Origin: Bacteroidales bacterium
GTDB taxonomy: Bacteria > Bacteroidota > Bacteroidia > Bacteroidales > UBA10428
NCBI GenBank assembly: GCA_016936215.1
Contig: JAFGPL010000035.1
Coordinates: forward strand, 1 to 40,392
Direction of reading: 5' to 3'
DNA: 40,392 bases
Shown in pieces: positions 34,167-40,392 of the stretch. A program made the translations under genes and the position numbers. How positions within the stretch are numbered: the first letter of the stretch is position 1; each line of letters opens with the position of its first letter. The notes under the pieces were generated by a model, which made no database searches, was not told where the DNA came from, and was given only the letters and a program-made list of their open reading frames with translations.

Positions 34167-35483
34167 TTACTTTCTGAATGCATACCTTATAAGGTTAGGC
34201 AAGCTGGGTCTTTTACCCTGCAGCAGGATGAAAGTCCTGAATATTTTGCCCCCAAGCCAGACAAAAAGAACCGTGAACAGGATAACACCAGCCAGACCGG
34301 CAAATGGTTGCCAGAGTGGTATCGTAACCGGCGATGCCAGGCGGAGTATCATCAGCATGGGTGTGAACAGGGGGAAGAGCGATAAACCTGTAGAAAAGCT
34401 GCTCAGCGGATCCTGTATAACCGGCATCATCAGGAACATGGGGAGAATAATGGGTAACATGGCCGGAAACTGAAGCGACTGGGCATCTTTGTTATCATTG
34501 CATGCAGAGCCAAGCGCTGCCATGATAGACCCGATCATCACCACGTTTAAAAGCATGTAAACTATAAACCAGGGAATAACATGCCAGGGAAGCGAATCTA
34601 CATATCCGGTGCGCGTGGCAAGCACCGCCCCTCCGATTAGGTAAATGGCCGAGCCGGCAAGCGAAATGCTTATTCCGCCGAGAACTTTGCCCATTAAAAA
34701 CTGGAAGGGGGTAACCGATCCGAGCAACACTTCTGCAATGCGTTCGATTTTTTCCTCCATCACCGCGCTGAGAAGCGGCACTGCGCTGAGCAGGACGATC
34801 ATAAACATAAGCATCAGCAGGAAGTAGGGTATGAATATCGTCTCTACCACGCTGCTTTCTTTGGCTTCTTCGATGTTGCCGGTTTTTGCATCGTTCGACA
34901 CAAGGCCCAGCCCCTCTGCATTGTGCCAGTGAAAGAGATTTTGCACCTGTGCGGCATCCAGGTTCAACTCAGTGATTCGCAACTGCCTTATCCGGTTATT
35001 TAACGGATTGTTGATCCATCCTCTGATATCGTCCATCAGCGAGTTTTCGGAGTAATATTTTATTTTTGAAGCCTCGGCATTTTCCCCGGGATGGATTACA
35101 TCGGGCCCGATTTCAATAAAAGCATGCAGTTTTTTATTCCTTATTTTATCAGACAATTCGAGTTTTTGCTGAAAGGGGTTCACGGTATCCGGCGTTGCAA
35201 TTTCAAAAAGATAGGCTGGCTTTACCTGTTCCTTTGTTTCTGTGTCAAAAATTTCATTCCGGTTACGCATTTCAGCAGCTTCAATAAGCGATTGCGCAAG
35301 CAGTCCGGTATGATCAATCACGACGATTTTCTTGTCATCAATGTTTACCTTGTCTTTAAAAATATTAATGGCAAATATGCTCCCGAACATCAAAACGGGG
35401 GCTATCACGAGGCCGATGATAAAACTGCGGGTACGAACAGCGGTATTGAATTCCCTGAGCGCGAGTATAAGAATTTTACGCAT
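34167..35483 (-). CDS. ABC-2 type transporter permease (NatB-like)
   Basis: 438 residues. An N-terminal membrane helix (about 20-42, FIIGLVIAPVLMFGSIFAINIF) is followed by an extracytoplasmic domain of about 180 residues. A block of five or more helices lies between about 225 and 425 (IFIPYFLLMLMFMIVLLSAV, SISLAGSAIYLIGGAV, VIPWFIVYMLLNVVMIGSIM and others). The layout fits ABC2_membrane_3 permeases that, like NatB, export sodium or other small molecules; the substrate is not decided. The start ATG overlaps the end of the ATPase gene by eight bases, so the two are translationally coupled. It ends towards the folate gene. Confidence 0.9.
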   Translation of the reverse strand: MRKILILALREFNTAVRTRSFIIGLVIAPVLMFGSIFAINIFKDKVNIDDKKIVVIDHTGLLAQSLIEAAEMRNRNEIFDTETKEQVKPAYLFEIATPDTVNPFQQKLELSDKIRNKKLHAFIEIGPDVIHPGENAEASKIKYYSENSLMDDIRGWINNPLNNRIRQLRITELNLDAAQVQNLFHWHNAEGLGLVSNDAKTGNIEEAKESSVVETIFIPYFLLMLMFMIVLLSAVPLLSAVMEEKIERIAEVLLGSVTPFQFLMGKVLGGISISLAGSAIYLIGGAVLATRTGYVDSLPWHVIPWFIVYMLLNVVMIGSIMAALGSACNDNKDAQSLQFPAMLPIILPMFLMMPVIQDPLSSFSTGLSLFPLFTPMLMILRLASPVTIPLWQPFAGLAGVILFTVLFVWLGGKIFRTFILLQGKRPSLPNLIRYAFRK

Positions 35484-36390
35484 GTTGTGGTTCCTCCTTT
35501 ATTTCTGGCCGGGCAATCCTGATAAAAATATCATGCAGCGACGGTTTGGTGATTTCAAATTTTGTAATTCTTGTTTTGTTGAGAAGGGCGGCAAGTATCT
35601 GTTGTGTGTCTGCACCCTGTTTGATGCGCACTTCCTGCATCTGGCCATAGTCGTTCACTTTATCAATGCCCTCGATACCGGTGAGGGCTTTGGCGCCCAT
35701 CTCTGTCTGCAGGTGCAGTGTGTCTGTGCCGTATTTGTCCTGTATGGATGTAGGAGTGCCATCAAGTACCTTTTCTCCCTTGTAGATCATAAAGATATAA
35801 TCGCACATACGTTGCGCCATATGCATATCGTGTGTGCTGAATATTATGGTTGAGCCCTGGGACTGGAGTTCGAGTATTGCCGATTTTATAATCTCGGCAT
35901 TTACCGGGTCAAGGCCCGAGAAAGGTTCGTCAAGGATGATAATTTTCGGACGGTCAATAATGGTAGCAATAAATTGTATTTTCTGGCTCATCCCCTTGCT
36001 CAGGGTTTCCACTTTCTTGTTCGTCCATGCTGTGAGTTCGAATTTTTCGAGCCAGTATGTTATTTCTTTGCTGATGTGTTGCCCGTTTTTAAGTTGGCCA
36101 TGAAACTGCAGCAGTTCTTTAACTTTCATTTTTTTATAAAGGCCGCGTTCTTCGGGCAGATAGCCGACACCCTCCAAACGGCTTCCCGATATGGTCTGCC
36201 CCATAATTTTTATAGTTCCAGCATCGGGATACAGGATGTTCATGATCATTCTGATGGTGGTTGTCTTGCCCGACCCGTTTGGGCCGATAAAACCGTAAAT
36301 GCTGCCTTGCGGGACAGCGAGTGAAAGGTTATTGACCGCTTTTAGCTGGCCGAAGGTTTTGGTAACCTGCGAAATTTCTATTGCATTCAT
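35476..36390 (-). CDS. ABC transporter ATP-binding protein
   Basis: 304-residue ATPase partner of the following permease. Walker A GPNGSGKT is at 36-43, the Q-loop region and the LSKGMSQKIQF signature near 135, Walker B IIILDEP near 155, the D-loop SGLDP, and the switch His in STHDMHMA. A C-terminal extension of about 80 residues (230-304), as in NatA-type ATPases, replaces a second nucleotide-binding domain. The pair should form a homodimeric ATPase with two permeases. The gene is divergent from the metalloprotease-like lipoprotein gene across 172 bases, where no clear promoter box is seen. Confidence 0.95.
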   Translation of the reverse strand: MNAIEISQVTKTFGQLKAVNNLSLAVPQGSIYGFIGPNGSGKTTTIRMIMNILYPDAGTIKIMGQTISGSRLEGVGYLPEERGLYKKMKVKELLQFHGQLKNGQHISKEITYWLEKFELTAWTNKKVETLSKGMSQKIQFIATIIDRPKIIILDEPFSGLDPVNAEIIKSAILELQSQGSTIIFSTHDMHMAQRMCDYIFMIYKGEKVLDGTPTSIQDKYGTDTLHLQTEMGAKALTGIEGIDKVNDYGQMQEVRIKQGADTQQILAALLNKTRITKFEITKPSLHDIFIRIARPEIKEEPQHA

Positions 36391-36562
36391 TTGAATATAG
36401 GGATATCAGTTTTTACAGATGTCATAAAAGCACCCTCAATAATAGTGCATAAAAATTAATTTTCAAAAAAATTGAGACGATTATGTATGATCGCTGCTTA
36501 ATGTATCGGTTAATTTGGAACAGATTTTGTAAAATGAATCCTGAACATAAAAAACACCCGAA

Positions 36563-37477
36563 ATGAAAAAGATATTTATTGTTACTTTTATAATCGTGCT
36601 GATGATCTCCTGTTCAGTCATTAACTTTCAATCTGCCGATAAAGACCTGGTATACCGCATACCAACAGTAAATAACAATGTGTGTAAAACCCTCAGGGGG
36701 CATGTAATTCTCTATGCCATATTTGTTGATTCGAAGGAGACCAAACCGTGGACCGAATATGATATTTTTTCGGCCATGGATTCCGTTAACAGCGCGATAA
36801 ACTGGATAGAGGAGCAGGCCTTGCAAGACAGTATTTTTCTTAACATTGATTTGGTCTGTCATGAAAATGAAGGGGTAATTCCGATAGATAATAAGCTTGC
36901 CAGAAAAAACCTCACTCCTACGCTTTTCGGACAGTCATCGGCTTCGGGCATAAAATCTGTTGACAAATGGGCTGATATGATAGCAAAAACAGCCGCCAAA
37001 TCCCTGGGCCCGGATACTTCAAAGATTACCAGGACAAAAATTCAGCCACTCGACAGGGATAAACTTGTAGCCCGGTTAAGGGATATTTACAAAACGGATA
37101 ATGTGGCACTGATGTATTTTATCAATAACTACTATACCGATGAAGTGTCTGTAGCCTTGCACACCGCTGAAGATTACAATATTGAATATGCGGTGGTGAG
37201 CTTCAAAAATACCCCGGTGATTGCCCATGAATTTCTGCACCTTTTTGGCGCGCTTGACCTGTATATCGCACCGTGGGACAAGGACAGGCAGGGTAGAAAA
37301 AAGAAAAAATTCGCGATGCAGGAATTCCCTAACGAGATTATGGCTTTCCCGTATCGCAAAATAGAAAAACTTGAGATCAGTCCGTTTACAAAATATTTAA
37401 TCGGATGGCAGGATAAAATGGATGACAGGTATAAAGATATGATTTTAGGAAAAAAGATCAACGTAGAAAGTTATTGA
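36563..37477 (+). CDS. Metzincin-like zinc metalloprotease lipoprotein
   Basis: A 304-residue probable lipoprotein: leader MKKIFIVTFIIVLMISC with Cys17 as the lipidation site. The zinc-binding signature HEFLHLFGALD gives His222, Glu223, His226, Gly229 and Asp232. This is the extended metzincin pattern HExxHxxGxxH/D with Asp as third ligand, as in snapalysin-type enzymes. Met260 in EIMAFPY, 28 residues later, fits the Met-turn. The rest of the sequence is not a family I can name. It should act as a peptidase at the periplasmic or outer face of the envelope. The gene stands alone between the divergent ABC operon and the convergent envelope genes. Confidence 0.75.
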   Translation: MKKIFIVTFIIVLMISCSVINFQSADKDLVYRIPTVNNNVCKTLRGHVILYAIFVDSKETKPWTEYDIFSAMDSVNSAINWIEEQALQDSIFLNIDLVCHENEGVIPIDNKLARKNLTPTLFGQSSASGIKSVDKWADMIAKTAAKSLGPDTSKITRTKIQPLDRDKLVARLRDIYKTDNVALMYFINNYYTDEVSVALHTAEDYNIEYAVVSFKNTPVIAHEFLHLFGALDLYIAPWDKDRQGRKKKKFAMQEFPNEIMAFPYRKIEKLEISPFTKYLIGWQDKMDDRYKDMILGKKINVESY

Positions 37478-37621
37478 ATTAATGTAACTTATACGTTTTT
37501 CAGTCAGGTAGGTGGAAGTTTATGGACGATTTAAGAAATTCAATGCAAATTGTTTATCTATTTCGCCATATGAGTTAAACATTATGTCATTGTAGACTTT
37601 TTAGTATAATCCGGCCTTTAA

Positions 37622-37650
37622 CCCTGTCAGGGTCTCAAACCCTGACAGGG
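37622..37650. repeat. Palindromic CCCTGTCAGGGT hairpin
   Basis: CCCTGTCAGGGT (37622-37633) and ACCCTGACAGGG (37639-37650) form a perfect 12-base inverted repeat with a five-base loop. Each arm is itself nearly palindromic (CCCTGTCAGGG). It lies between two convergent genes; no T-run follows on either side, so it is more like a dispersed extragenic palindrome than an intrinsic terminator, though it could still block read-through. Confidence 0.6.
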
Positions 37651-37707
37651 CTAACACCGGTAAAGATATGCTTCAATTTACTGACATTAATTCTTATTGT
37701 TTGAATA

Positions 37708-38313
37708 TCACTCATTTATTTCTTTGGTTTCCTGAATTTTTTGTTCAAGTTCATTAACAGCATTTTCGGCTTCATCTATTTTCTCTTTTTTTGCTTGGTA
37801 TTCAGCCTCTGAAATTTTCTTTTCCTTCTTATCCTTTTCCAGCTTCTCTTTCGCTTCTCTGATTTTATTTCGTGCCTGAACCACTTTTTCTTCACCTTCT
37901 GCTACAGATTCATGCAGTTCCTCTTTCTTCATGTCCTGTTTCATTTTTGCCTGTTCAGCCCTTGTCTGGCCAAAATCTTTACCTTCCATTCCGTCCTTGT
38001 CCTTACCGTAAGCGCGGCCTTGACTCCCTTCAACTTTTTCAGTCTGTTGCTTCACAGTGTCACCATGAGTATCATCTTTATATTTTTCCTCTGAAACTTC
38101 TTGGGTTTTTGCATCTTTCTGCATAGACCCGGCCTGTTGTTGTTTCTCAGAACCTTTCTGGCGGGTTTTGTGGTCTTGCTTTTGACCCTCCTTTTTTACC
38201 ATAGATTTGGAGGAGTCGGCAACTGCTTTTCCCGGTTGGGCAATTGCGTCTGCTCCCAACAAAAAGAAAAGAGCTGACAGTAACATTAGTATACTATATT
38301 TCAAAGATTTCAT
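37708..38313 (-). CDS. Exported highly charged coiled-coil protein
   Basis: 201 residues with a signal peptide (MKSLKYSILMLLSALFFLL, cleaved after AIA-Q near 26). The mature chain is almost free of hydrophobic and aromatic residues. Residues 27-120 are a disordered Lys/Gln/Glu/Asp/Ser stretch; residues 125-200 form a long heptad-like helix rich in Glu and Lys (EEKVVQARNKIREAKEKLEK). I do not recognise a family. It is probably a periplasmic protein that spans, spaces or binds envelope components. It follows the small lipoprotein gene by 17 bases in the same direction, so they are likely one transcript. Confidence 0.65.
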   Translation of the reverse strand: MKSLKYSILMLLSALFFLLGADAIAQPGKAVADSSKSMVKKEGQKQDHKTRQKGSEKQQQAGSMQKDAKTQEVSEEKYKDDTHGDTVKQQTEKVEGSQGRAYGKDKDGMEGKDFGQTRAEQAKMKQDMKKEELHESVAEGEEKVVQARNKIREAKEKLEKDKKEKKISEAEYQAKKEKIDEAENAVNELEQKIQETKEINE

Positions 38314-38330
38314 ATACGTGAATTTAAAGT

Positions 38331-38528
38331 TTATAATTCATCAATTAATTGATCAACTTTACCTGATAATTTTTCGATTTCACCCCTGGCACTATCCAGT
38401 TTTGATGAAACAGAGTCAATTTTTTGAATTTCCACAGATTCGAGTTCTTCAGCAGTTTCTTTTTTTGAAGAATTACCGGCACATCCGGTCATTAATATGA
38501 TGGCCAATAAGTAAAATATTATTTTCAT
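38331..38528 (-). CDS. Small helical lipoprotein (Lpp-like in design)
   Basis: 65 residues: leader ending LMTGCAG with Cys16 as the lipidation site, then about 48 residues of charged, heptad-patterned helix (KIDSVSSKLDSARGEIEKLSGKVDQLIDEL). Size and design recall Braun-type lipoproteins, but it lacks the C-terminal Lys used to link peptidoglycan, so the resemblance may be only in form. It is the upstream gene of the pair with the coiled-coil protein at 37708-38313, which suggests the two helices work together in the envelope. Confidence 0.65.
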   Translation of the reverse strand: MKIIFYLLAIILMTGCAGNSSKKETAEELESVEIQKIDSVSSKLDSARGEIEKLSGKVDQLIDEL

Positions 38529-38623
38529 GTCACTTAATTTTTTAGTTAAAAACTGTTATGGCAGTGTCTATTTATTTTGCATATAATAAAACCGAAATCT
38601 TTTATTGTTCAAAAAGATAAAGA

Positions 38624-39070
38624 TTACTTTAAAAATTTCCCGAGTAGTCCCTTTGCCACACTTGCAATTCCCTTACCTCCTCCACCAAATAATTCATTCA
38701 GTGGTGATGCATCATCGTCTGGTGTTTTACTGTTTTTGTTTGTAATCATGTTAATAAGGGCAGGGACAGCAATCTGTGCAATTTTGTTTGACATGTCTTT
38801 TGAAAGCCCCAGCTTGCTAATAAGATTTGAAACAACACCCGAAACGATATTGCCCTGCAGTAGGTCTGCCCCCTTATTGTTAGGTTTGTTCGAGAAGAGG
38901 TTCATTACTGAGGAAAGGTCACCGCCAAGCATTTTACCCGTTACCTCTTTTTTGGTGACATCACCGATTATCGAAAACACCTTGTTCAGGTTTTTTGAAG
39001 GAAGTTTTGTTTGTTCCAGGATTTGTCCGCCAACTTCCGATTTTAATGAGCCGATAAGTTTTTCAATCAT
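38624..39070 (-). CDS. DUF937-like (YidB-type) protein
   Basis: 148 residues, soluble, helical, resembling the DUF937 family: repeated amphipathic helices with the family-like pattern ADLLQGNIVSGVVSNLISKL and ALINMI, a short acidic linker, and a Gly-rich tail with GGGGKGIASVAKGLLGKFL. No signal peptide. Function is unknown in the family. It is read in the same direction as the small lipoprotein pair but lies about 95 bases upstream of it, so a shared transcript is uncertain. Confidence 0.65.
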   Translation of the reverse strand: MIEKLIGSLKSEVGGQILEQTKLPSKNLNKVFSIIGDVTKKEVTGKMLGGDLSSVMNLFSNKPNNKGADLLQGNIVSGVVSNLISKLGLSKDMSNKIAQIAVPALINMITNKNSKTPDDDASPLNELFGGGGKGIASVAKGLLGKFLK

Positions 39071-39453
39071 AACGTATATTTTTAGGTTTATTAAAAGTAT
39101 CTTAAAGTTATTAAAAATTAACTGATTATTTGTTCATTTTGATAGTTTGAATTTCGATGTCATCTAATTATGCTTTGAGAAACTTTGAGTTTTTGAGCCC
39201 CCGCCTGCTAAATCGGTCTGAGGCGAAAGCGGACAGGTTTGTGACATTTTTTTAATTTACGATGATACTGATGATAAAATAAAAATGTCCGGGACCAAAA
39301 GCCTATTCACATTATTTCAGGCCGGGGGTGGGTTAAGTCATTGTTAAAAATAATTGATGCATATTCAGACTTTTAAAGTTAACGATGATCTCTTAAGCAA
39401 CCTTTTTTGGTTTTGTTTCATCATTACTCTTTAAACTTTTAACAAAAAATGTT
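39071..39453. other. Gene-free stretch with repeat-like remnants
   Basis: 383 bases between divergent genes. It contains CCCCCGCCTGCTAAATCGG (about 39199) with GAGGCGAAAGCGGACAGG after it, and GGCCGGGGGTGGG near 39320; these G/C-rich scraps in an AT-rich gap look like remains of dispersed extragenic repeats. No reading frame and no clear promoter box are seen. Confidence 0.4.
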
Positions 39454-39966
39454 ATGAAAATCAAGCTTTTTTATACCGCGTTAGTTCTTCCCCTGTTATT
39501 TTGCGTTATTGCCTGCGAGAATGAAAATCAAATAAATCAGGATTTTTCGGGTAAATTGGTTACCCATTCTTCATGTAAATACAATAAATCAACTCTGGAA
39601 GAACCAAATATCCCTGATACAGTAAGCTGTGTTCAATATGCCTATGATGCTACGTCAGGTAAATTGAACATAAAGCACATCAATGCAGGATTTAATTGCT
39701 GTCCCGAGAAATTATCGTGCACTTTTTCTTTAGTTGGTGATACTGTGACAATAGAAGAGGCCGAAGAGGACGGATTTTGTGATTGCCTTTGTCTTTACGA
39801 TCTTGATATTGAAGTTACAGGCATTGGGGCAAAAGGTTATGTCCTAAAGTTTGTTGAGCCATACTGGCGAGACCAGGAGCCGCTTGTTTTCAATATCAAC
39901 CTTGCTGCCCAAAGTTCAGGCTCCCATTGCATGATTAGAAAAAAATACCCGTGGATTGAATTTTAG
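39454..39966 (+). CDS. Cysteine-rich small lipoprotein of unknown function
   Basis: 170 residues with a lipoprotein leader ending FCVIAC (Cys21). The mature part is beta-rich and contains nine or so cysteines: HSSCKY, VSCVQY, NCCPEKLSC, FCDCLCLY and SHCMIR. Spacing such as CC-x4-C and C-x-C-x-C suggests several disulfides or a bound metal in the periplasm. I recognise the general type from Bacteroidota genomes but cannot name a family. It stands alone, followed by repeats and the SRP RNA gene on the other strand. Confidence 0.65.
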   Translation: MKIKLFYTALVLPLLFCVIACENENQINQDFSGKLVTHSSCKYNKSTLEEPNIPDTVSCVQYAYDATSGKLNIKHINAGFNCCPEKLSCTFSLVGDTVTIEEAEEDGFCDCLCLYDLDIEVTGIGAKGYVLKFVEPYWRDQEPLVFNINLAAQSSGSHCMIRKKYPWIEF

Positions 39967-40252
39967 AAAGGTTTCGGGAGTTTAACTAAATTATGGATTT
40001 AGCTTTTTTTGTTTAGCAGAATAGATACAGGATTTTTTTAATGGATTATTTTTCTTCCTGGTTCACTATCCCGATACTCGGCTTTGACTCTTGAAATATA
40101 AAAGAAGGCGGTGCTATCGGGATTTCTGTTTTCACTAAATTTACTGTAGATTATAGTCCGGATTAAAACATTCAAGGCTTCCAGCAGGGGAATGATATTT
40201 CACTATTACTCACTATCCCGATATGCTATGCTATCGGGATTAGTTCGACTAT
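39967..40252. repeat. Cluster of ATCCCGATA/TATCGGGAT inverted repeats
   Basis: Two perfect 9-base inverted pairs: 40068-40076 with 40115-40123 (38-base loop), and 40215-40223 with 40232-40240 (8-base loop). Both left arms are preceded by TCACT. The motif looks like a dispersed extragenic palindrome. No coding sequence is seen in the stretch. Confidence 0.55.
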
Positions 40253-40290
40253 AAAAATACAAAACCTCCTATCGGAGGCTTTGTATTTTT
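40253..40290. terminator. Bidirectional intrinsic terminator
   Basis: AAAAATACAAAACCTCC and GGAGGCTTTGTATTTTT form a 17-base stem (one G-T type pair) with a TATC loop. Each strand ends the stem in a T-run. It lies just beyond the 3' end of the SRP RNA gene and downstream of the Cys-rich lipoprotein gene, so it can stop transcripts from both sides. Confidence 0.75.
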
Positions 40291-40298
40291 AGTCTCAC

Positions 40299-40392
40299 AA
40301 AAAAAGGGTAAGCTACTTATATCGCGCCGCTACAACCGCCTACCCTTGCTACCTTCCGGTCCTGGGGGAGTTCAGCAGGAGCTGGCCGTATA
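40299..40392 (-). ncRNA. ffs: Signal recognition particle RNA (4.5S type), 5' end may run past the window
   Basis: On the minus strand 40362-40347 reads GGACCGGAAGGTAGCA, the near-invariant SRP RNA apical hairpin: stem ACC/GGT, GGAA tetraloop, and the AGCA side of the internal loop that binds Ffh. It is preceded by CTGCTGAACTCCCCCA and followed by AGGGTAGGCGG, as in small bacterial SRP RNAs. The 3' end falls at the T7 run (40305-40299). About 94 bases lie in the window, near the full length of the small class, so little or nothing is missing. Confidence 0.9.

Noticed and set aside
37708-38528. Toxin-antitoxin pair
   Set aside because: Both proteins have export or lipoprotein signals and helical, low-complexity mature parts; neither resembles a toxin or a DNA-binding antitoxin.

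Overview
The window reads as chromosomal DNA of a member of the Bacteroidota, most likely Bacteroidales/Marinilabiliales-like. The support is a SusC/SusD pair, a hybrid two-component regulator (HTCS) with AraC output, C-terminal type IX secretion (T9SS) sorting domains, a DUF4290 gene beside murA, and promoters of the Bacteroidota form TTTG-N20-TAnnTTTG. There is no phage module, CRISPR array, integrase or intact transposase.

Layout. 0-1.4 kb: mnmA (tRNA 2-thiolation). 2-8.7 kb: AT-rich plus-strand genes of unclear role: a secreted, probably outer-membrane protein, an amidohydrolase, an 878-residue protein with three tandem repeats and a transglutaminase-like domain, a four-helix membrane protein, and an overlapping GH15 glucoamylase-like gene. 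8.8-28.8 kb: a carbohydrate locus that looks aimed at pectin, especially rhamnogalacturonan I: PL9 pectate lyase (T9SS), GH3 glycosidase, PL11 rhamnogalacturonan lyase (T9SS), HTCS sensor/regulator, a lipoprotein, then SusD and SusC. The housekeeping gene rlmD lies between PL9 and GH3. 22.6-23.6 kb: a nest of small mobile sequences between the HTCS/lipoprotein and susD. 29.1-36.4 kb: housekeeping block (murA, DUF4290, a YdjM-like membrane protein, an NADP-dependent reductase, 5-formyl-THF cyclo-ligase and an ABC-2 exporter pair). 36.5-40 kb: small envelope proteins (metzincin-like lipoprotein, coiled-coil periplasmic protein with a small lipoprotein, DUF937-like protein, Cys-rich lipoprotein). 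The window ends in the SRP RNA gene on the minus strand, preceded by a strong bidirectional hairpin.

How the carbohydrate genes likely work together (inference): the secreted PL9 and PL11 lyases cut pectin backbone, SusD and SusC capture and import the fragments, GH3 trims side chains or oligosaccharides, and the HTCS senses an oligosaccharide in the periplasm and switches on transcription. Similar direct-repeat sites (AATNTTAC ... GCC AATNNTAC) lie upstream of susC and PL11, with a weaker one before GH3; they are candidate HTCS operators.

The least ordinary structures are: two near-identical 142-bp non-coding inverted-repeat elements at 23.4 and 31.2 kb, each with a 6-bp A/T-only target duplication and each inserted at the stop codon of a minus-strand gene; a DUF559 nuclease cassette enclosed in two nested pairs of inverted repeats and interrupted by one in-frame stop; the transglutaminase/tandem-repeat protein with no signal peptide; and an HTCS whose receiver domain and H-box have lost conserved residues.
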